From Hyphochytrium catenoides (Eukaryota > Sar > Hyphochytriomycetes > Hyphochytriales > Hyphochytriaceae), in NCBI GenBank assembly GCA_900088475.1, contig FLMG01001874.1, positions 1-10,670 on the forward strand: DNA of 10,670 nucleotides. Direction: 5' to 3'. The notes beneath the pieces were generated by a model, which saw only the letters and a program-made list of their open reading frames with translations, was not told where the DNA came from and ran no database searches. The translations under genes were made by a program, and so were the position numbers. Below are positions 8,207 to 10,670 of the stretch, in pieces. Position 1 is the stretch's first letter; each line of letters begins with the position of its first letter.

Positions 8207-10252
8207 GAACAGAGAGATGGGAGTTGTAGAACTTATGGCACGTGGTACCTGTTCTGCCAAGAAGGCATAAGGTTCTTCTACCTCCCTCAGCCCGTCAAAG
8301 AAAATGGGCAGGTAGTGATGGAAGTCAAGCTGCAAGTGGACGGAGGATAGTTATCTGTCAGACCTTGGTACAAGAGCAGGGAACAGGGTGGAGCCACCAG
8401 CGGGTGAAACAGGATAGAAAGAGAGAGACAGAATGAGAAGGAGAACAGAGAACAGAAAGAGAGAGAGAAGAGAGAAAGCTGACTTAATAAGAATCGAGAG
8501 AAAGCGATGCCCAAAGCCGATTCCTAGCGCTTGATGCTTCTCTTTCTATTCAATGTCCTCCCTTCCCTATCCAGATCCTTTTTCTTCTCTTTCCGTTTCT
8601 CTTCTCTCTCCATGTCTCTATTTTATATTGCAACTTGCCGTACTCTTTCGTTGCTCCTCCGGCCCTGAGCCCTCACCTGCATAATCTCTACTTTCCAAGC
8701 AACTTTGTTCTTAAACGCGCCGTGATCGACGTGAATAGGAAGGTCTCCACGCTCATAGAACCTGAACCAGCATTATCGAGTGGAAGTGCCAAAACATGGT
8801 CAGAGGGAGGGGAGAAAGTGGAGAGACACATGCAATGAGAGACCATTTCTGTACAATGGGAATGACAGAGAGACAGACAGACAGACAGAGAGAGAGAGAT
8901 GAGAGAGAGAGAGATCGATGGTTGATCCCAAGCAAGAAGGTGAGGCAGAACTAAGGCATAAACTTTGCTTGCGCCGGGAGGAAAGAGAGGGTCCAGACCC
9001 TGCCTCAGGGACACGAGCTCTGGAGAGGCATGTGAGGGAGAGAGTTAAAGAGAGAAAGAAAGAGAGAGAGAGAGGCTACAGAGACAGCACCAGAATGATA
9101 GGATGAGCAAGAAAGACCGGCAAAGACACACAGAGAGACGAGACGACAGTCAGACGAGATAGGGCATATGGTGTGACCTTCTGAACTCTGTGTTCGGCGG
9201 GTTAGCTCGGGGTTTGAGGGCCTGAGACGGACCTGGCGAGGATTGCGCCCTTGTCGTCCTCTTCTCTTCCATCTAAAGAAAAGATGGAGGAGGAATGGCG
9301 TTTGAGGCTATTGATGTCCCTTTTTGAAGAGAGAGTGGGATAGAGAGGGGTGGTAGCGAGAGAGAGATTGAAAGGAGAAGTGGGAGAAGAGACAGGAAAA
9401 GAAATGGCGCGAGACCAATCGCCAGGGCGAGGGAATAGCAAAGTTGAGAGGAAGAGAAAGCAGGGGAAGGCGCCGGTAGGAGAGAGAGCGAGAGAGTGAC
9501 AGACATTCTTCAAAAGTAAGAGTTAGTACGGGCAGGCCAGAGAGAGAAGAAATGCGATTGAAAGGATGGACAAGGGAGGCTGCTTTCTCTTCCTCTCCTA
9601 CCTCTGCTTTAGCGCCGGTGGTGGATCGTCCTCCTAGTCCCTCTCCTTTCTTGGTCCATTCTGATGGTGAAGGCTTCTCTATCTTTTTGCTGAAAGAGAA
9701 AGCCTCGATGTTCACCTCAGCATTATTTGGCTGGTGTCCACCAGCGCGCTCCTGAGGAGAGAGAGAGAGTGAGACAGTGAGTGAGAGAGAGAGAGAGAGT
9801 CAGACAAGGAGGAAAGACAGAGCAAGGAGGAGAAACAAAAAGAAAGAGTGTGCGGAGGGCAAGAAGAGAGAGGGACAGAAGAGTCATCAGCAACTCTAAA
9901 GAGAAACTAAAGGGAGACGCACAGCGGGAAGTAGGAGACACGTCTGACGGCCATTGTGGAACCAACAGAAGCAGGCACAGGGACTAACGTGACATGAAAG
10001 GAAAGAATGTGACATCAGATGGATGGGGAGAGAGAGATAAAGAGAGAGAGGAAGAGAGAGAGAGACAGACAGGCAGACAGACAGAGAGACAGAGAGACAG
10101 AGAGGAAGATGGAGAACAGAAGAGGGAGAAGAGGATCAGTATCAATTTCTCACCGTTGGTCTGATCTGTGTGACATCGAAACAAGAGCCTGTGTCCTTTC
10201 CTATCGTCCTTCGCGCACTTACGCGAGTGGGTTCGTTTGGTGACAACGGCAT
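6897..10252 (-). CDS. PACRG: parkin co-regulated gene protein (PACRG), eight exons
   Basis: The eight exons are 10223-10252, 9602-9751, 9178-9272, 8677-8761, 8249-8329, 7853-7928, 7310-7465 and 6897-7057; together they give 834 bases, 277 residues and TAG, with every join in phase. Residues 1-90 are variable. From about residue 90 the ParcG domain is clear: [63 protein letters not shown], then [35 protein letters not shown] and [12 protein letters not shown] at the C terminus, at the usual family end. Length matches PACRG elsewhere (about 250-300). The family is an alpha-helical microtubule protein of the inner junction of axonemal doublets, partnered there with FAP20, so the organism should build flagella or cilia. 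Donors are GTAAGT, GTAGGA, GTCACA, GTGAGG, GTACCA, GTGCGG and GTAAAA; the GTCACA after exon 3 is weak but fixed by FRRFYERGD. The start ATG ([10 protein letters not shown]) has an in-frame TAG 45 bases upstream; exons 1 and 2 are less sure than the rest. Confidence 0.93.
7511..7625. repeat. GA-rich tract in PACRG intron 6
   Basis: This is an imperfect GA-rich run on the plus strand, CT-rich on the coding strand. It lies in the intron at 7466-7852. Frames through it give only R/E-rich or S/L-rich peptides. Confidence 0.8.
8057..8083. repeat. (GA)13 microsatellite, PACRG intron 5
   Basis: This is a perfect dinucleotide run of 27 bases in the intron at 7929-8248. It reads as (CT)n on the PACRG coding strand, away from the acceptor. 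Confidence 0.92.
8172..8205. repeat. (GA)17 microsatellite, PACRG intron 5
   Basis: This is the longest perfect dinucleotide run in the window (34 bases), close to the donor of the intron at 7929-8248. It is likely length-polymorphic, as expected of such repeats. Confidence 0.92.
8863..8914. repeat. compound (GACA)n-(GA)n microsatellite, PACRG intron 3
   Basis: Tandem GACA units at about 8871-8890 pass into GA units up to 8914. It lies in the intron at 8762-9177. Confidence 0.88.
9031..9074. repeat. GA-rich tract, PACRG intron 3
   Basis: This is a GA and AAGA run, a second low-complexity block within the intron at 8762-9177. Confidence 0.75.
9753..9800. repeat. GA-rich polypyrimidine tract at the exon 2 acceptor
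   Basis: On the coding strand this is a CT run ending CTCTCCTCAG directly before PACRG exon 2, so here the low-complexity tract itself serves as the polypyrimidine tract of the acceptor. Confidence 0.8.
10026..10105. repeat. compound GA/GACA microsatellite, PACRG intron 1
   Basis: GA units, then GACA/GGCAGACA units, then further GA and GACAGAGA units in the intron at 9752-10222. It resembles the compound repeat at 8863-8914. Confidence 0.85.
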
Positions 10253-10509
10253 CTCTCCTTCTCTCTCTTTCTTTTCCCCTCTCTTTCTCTCTTGCTAAAG
10301 GGAGCAATCAGTCCCCCGATCTTCTTTGAAGATGCTTCTCTTCCTCCTCGCTATTGTTTGATAGAGTTCCTCTTCTCTTTCTTTTATCTGAGAGATAAGC
10401 TCTTGGCGATGCAGAAGAAGATACGGAAGAGGAGGAATATGCGACTGTCAAGCTCCTGGTGGATTTAGCAAGAGGTTCCAAGAGCTTAAGCTACTTGCTT
10501 GCCTCGACG
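10253..10509 (-). other. possible PACRG 5' untranslated exon
   Basis: On the minus strand a (CT)n tract ends TCTCTTCTTAG at 10510, a good acceptor, and the sequence from 10509 could run into the PACRG start exon as untranslated leader. All frames have stops before the PACRG ATG. Just before the ATG (10253-10299) the coding strand is purine-rich, the reverse of the introns. Another acceptor-like TTGCTCCCTTTAG lies close to the ATG. The plus strand also has an open frame of about 60 codons here (about 10298-10469) behind a CT tract, so an opposing gene is not excluded. Confidence 0.3.
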
Positions 10510-10515
10510 CTAAGA

Positions 10516-10538
10516 AGAGAGAGAGAGAGAGAGAGAGA
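10516..10538. repeat. (GA)n microsatellite
   Basis: This is a perfect GA run on the plus strand. On the minus strand it is a CT tract placed directly before the acceptor-like CTTCTTAG at 10510, as in the PACRG introns. The remaining bases to the window end hold further GA-rich sequence and no convincing exon. Confidence 0.88.
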
Positions 10539-10670
10539 AACAGATGACCAAAGGGAGAGAGCGGCGCCACAGCGGGGCAGGTCACTGGGGAGGAGAGAGA
10601 AATGTTGATAGGGCTGCGTGTCCTGTGTCCTAGAGGACGGAGATGCATAGCGCTTCAGTTTGCAAGTATA

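Noticed and set aside
10019-10243. Plus-strand R/E/D-rich ORF in PACRG intron 1
   Set aside because: It is driven by GA and GACA repeats and overlaps PACRG exon 1 on the other strand.
1-10670. tRNA, rRNA, transposon ends or a bacterial-type operon
   Set aside because: No cloverleaf with a conserved TTC loop, no rRNA motif, and no transposase or reverse transcriptase motif was seen. Splicing and gene content are eukaryotic.

Overview
The window looks like nuclear DNA from a eukaryote with spliced genes, most likely a single-celled organism with flagellated cells. The clearest genes are split by introns with GT..AG borders and pyrimidine-rich acceptors. One gene is an axonemal protein (PACRG) and another is a mitochondrial complex III subunit (QCR9/UQCR10 type). 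TGA, TAA and TAG each end one of the recognisable genes, so the code appears standard and not ciliate-like. The lineage cannot be fixed from this sequence; an alveolate (coccidian- or chromerid-like) is a weak guess.

Layout. Bases 1-208 are AT-rich with no gene seen. Bases 209-296 (minus) may be the last exon of an unrecognised gene whose preceding intron would be the CT-rich tract at about 300-470. Bases 943-3492 (minus) hold an intronless 849-residue helical-repeat (PPR-like) protein with a presequence-like N terminus. Its start lies about 200 bp from that of a candidate plus-strand gene (3691-4367), which may encode a small membrane protein. That gene converges on the QCR9-like gene (4656-5288, minus, two exons). 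Bases 5485-6600 look partly coding but were not resolved; the best piece is a minus exon at 5485-5662. Bases 6897-10252 (minus) hold a complete eight-exon model of PACRG, 277 residues. Bases 10253-10670 look like a 5' untranslated or upstream region of uncertain structure.

How the genes relate. The QCR9-like protein acts in the mitochondrial respiratory chain. The PPR-like protein would be expected to act on organellar RNA. PACRG acts at the inner junction of axonemal doublet microtubules. Nothing here shows co-regulation, and this is not an operon-like system.

A strong feature is the polarity of low-complexity DNA: the PACRG introns carry CT-rich tracts, often (CT)n, on the coding strand, read as (GA)n on the plus strand. 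I did not find evidence of a novel defence or mobile system. The most interesting unresolved points are the stop codon that overlaps a consensus splice donor upstream of QCR9, the plus-strand gene that seems to need a 34-base intron, and possible micro-exons in PACRG intron 1.
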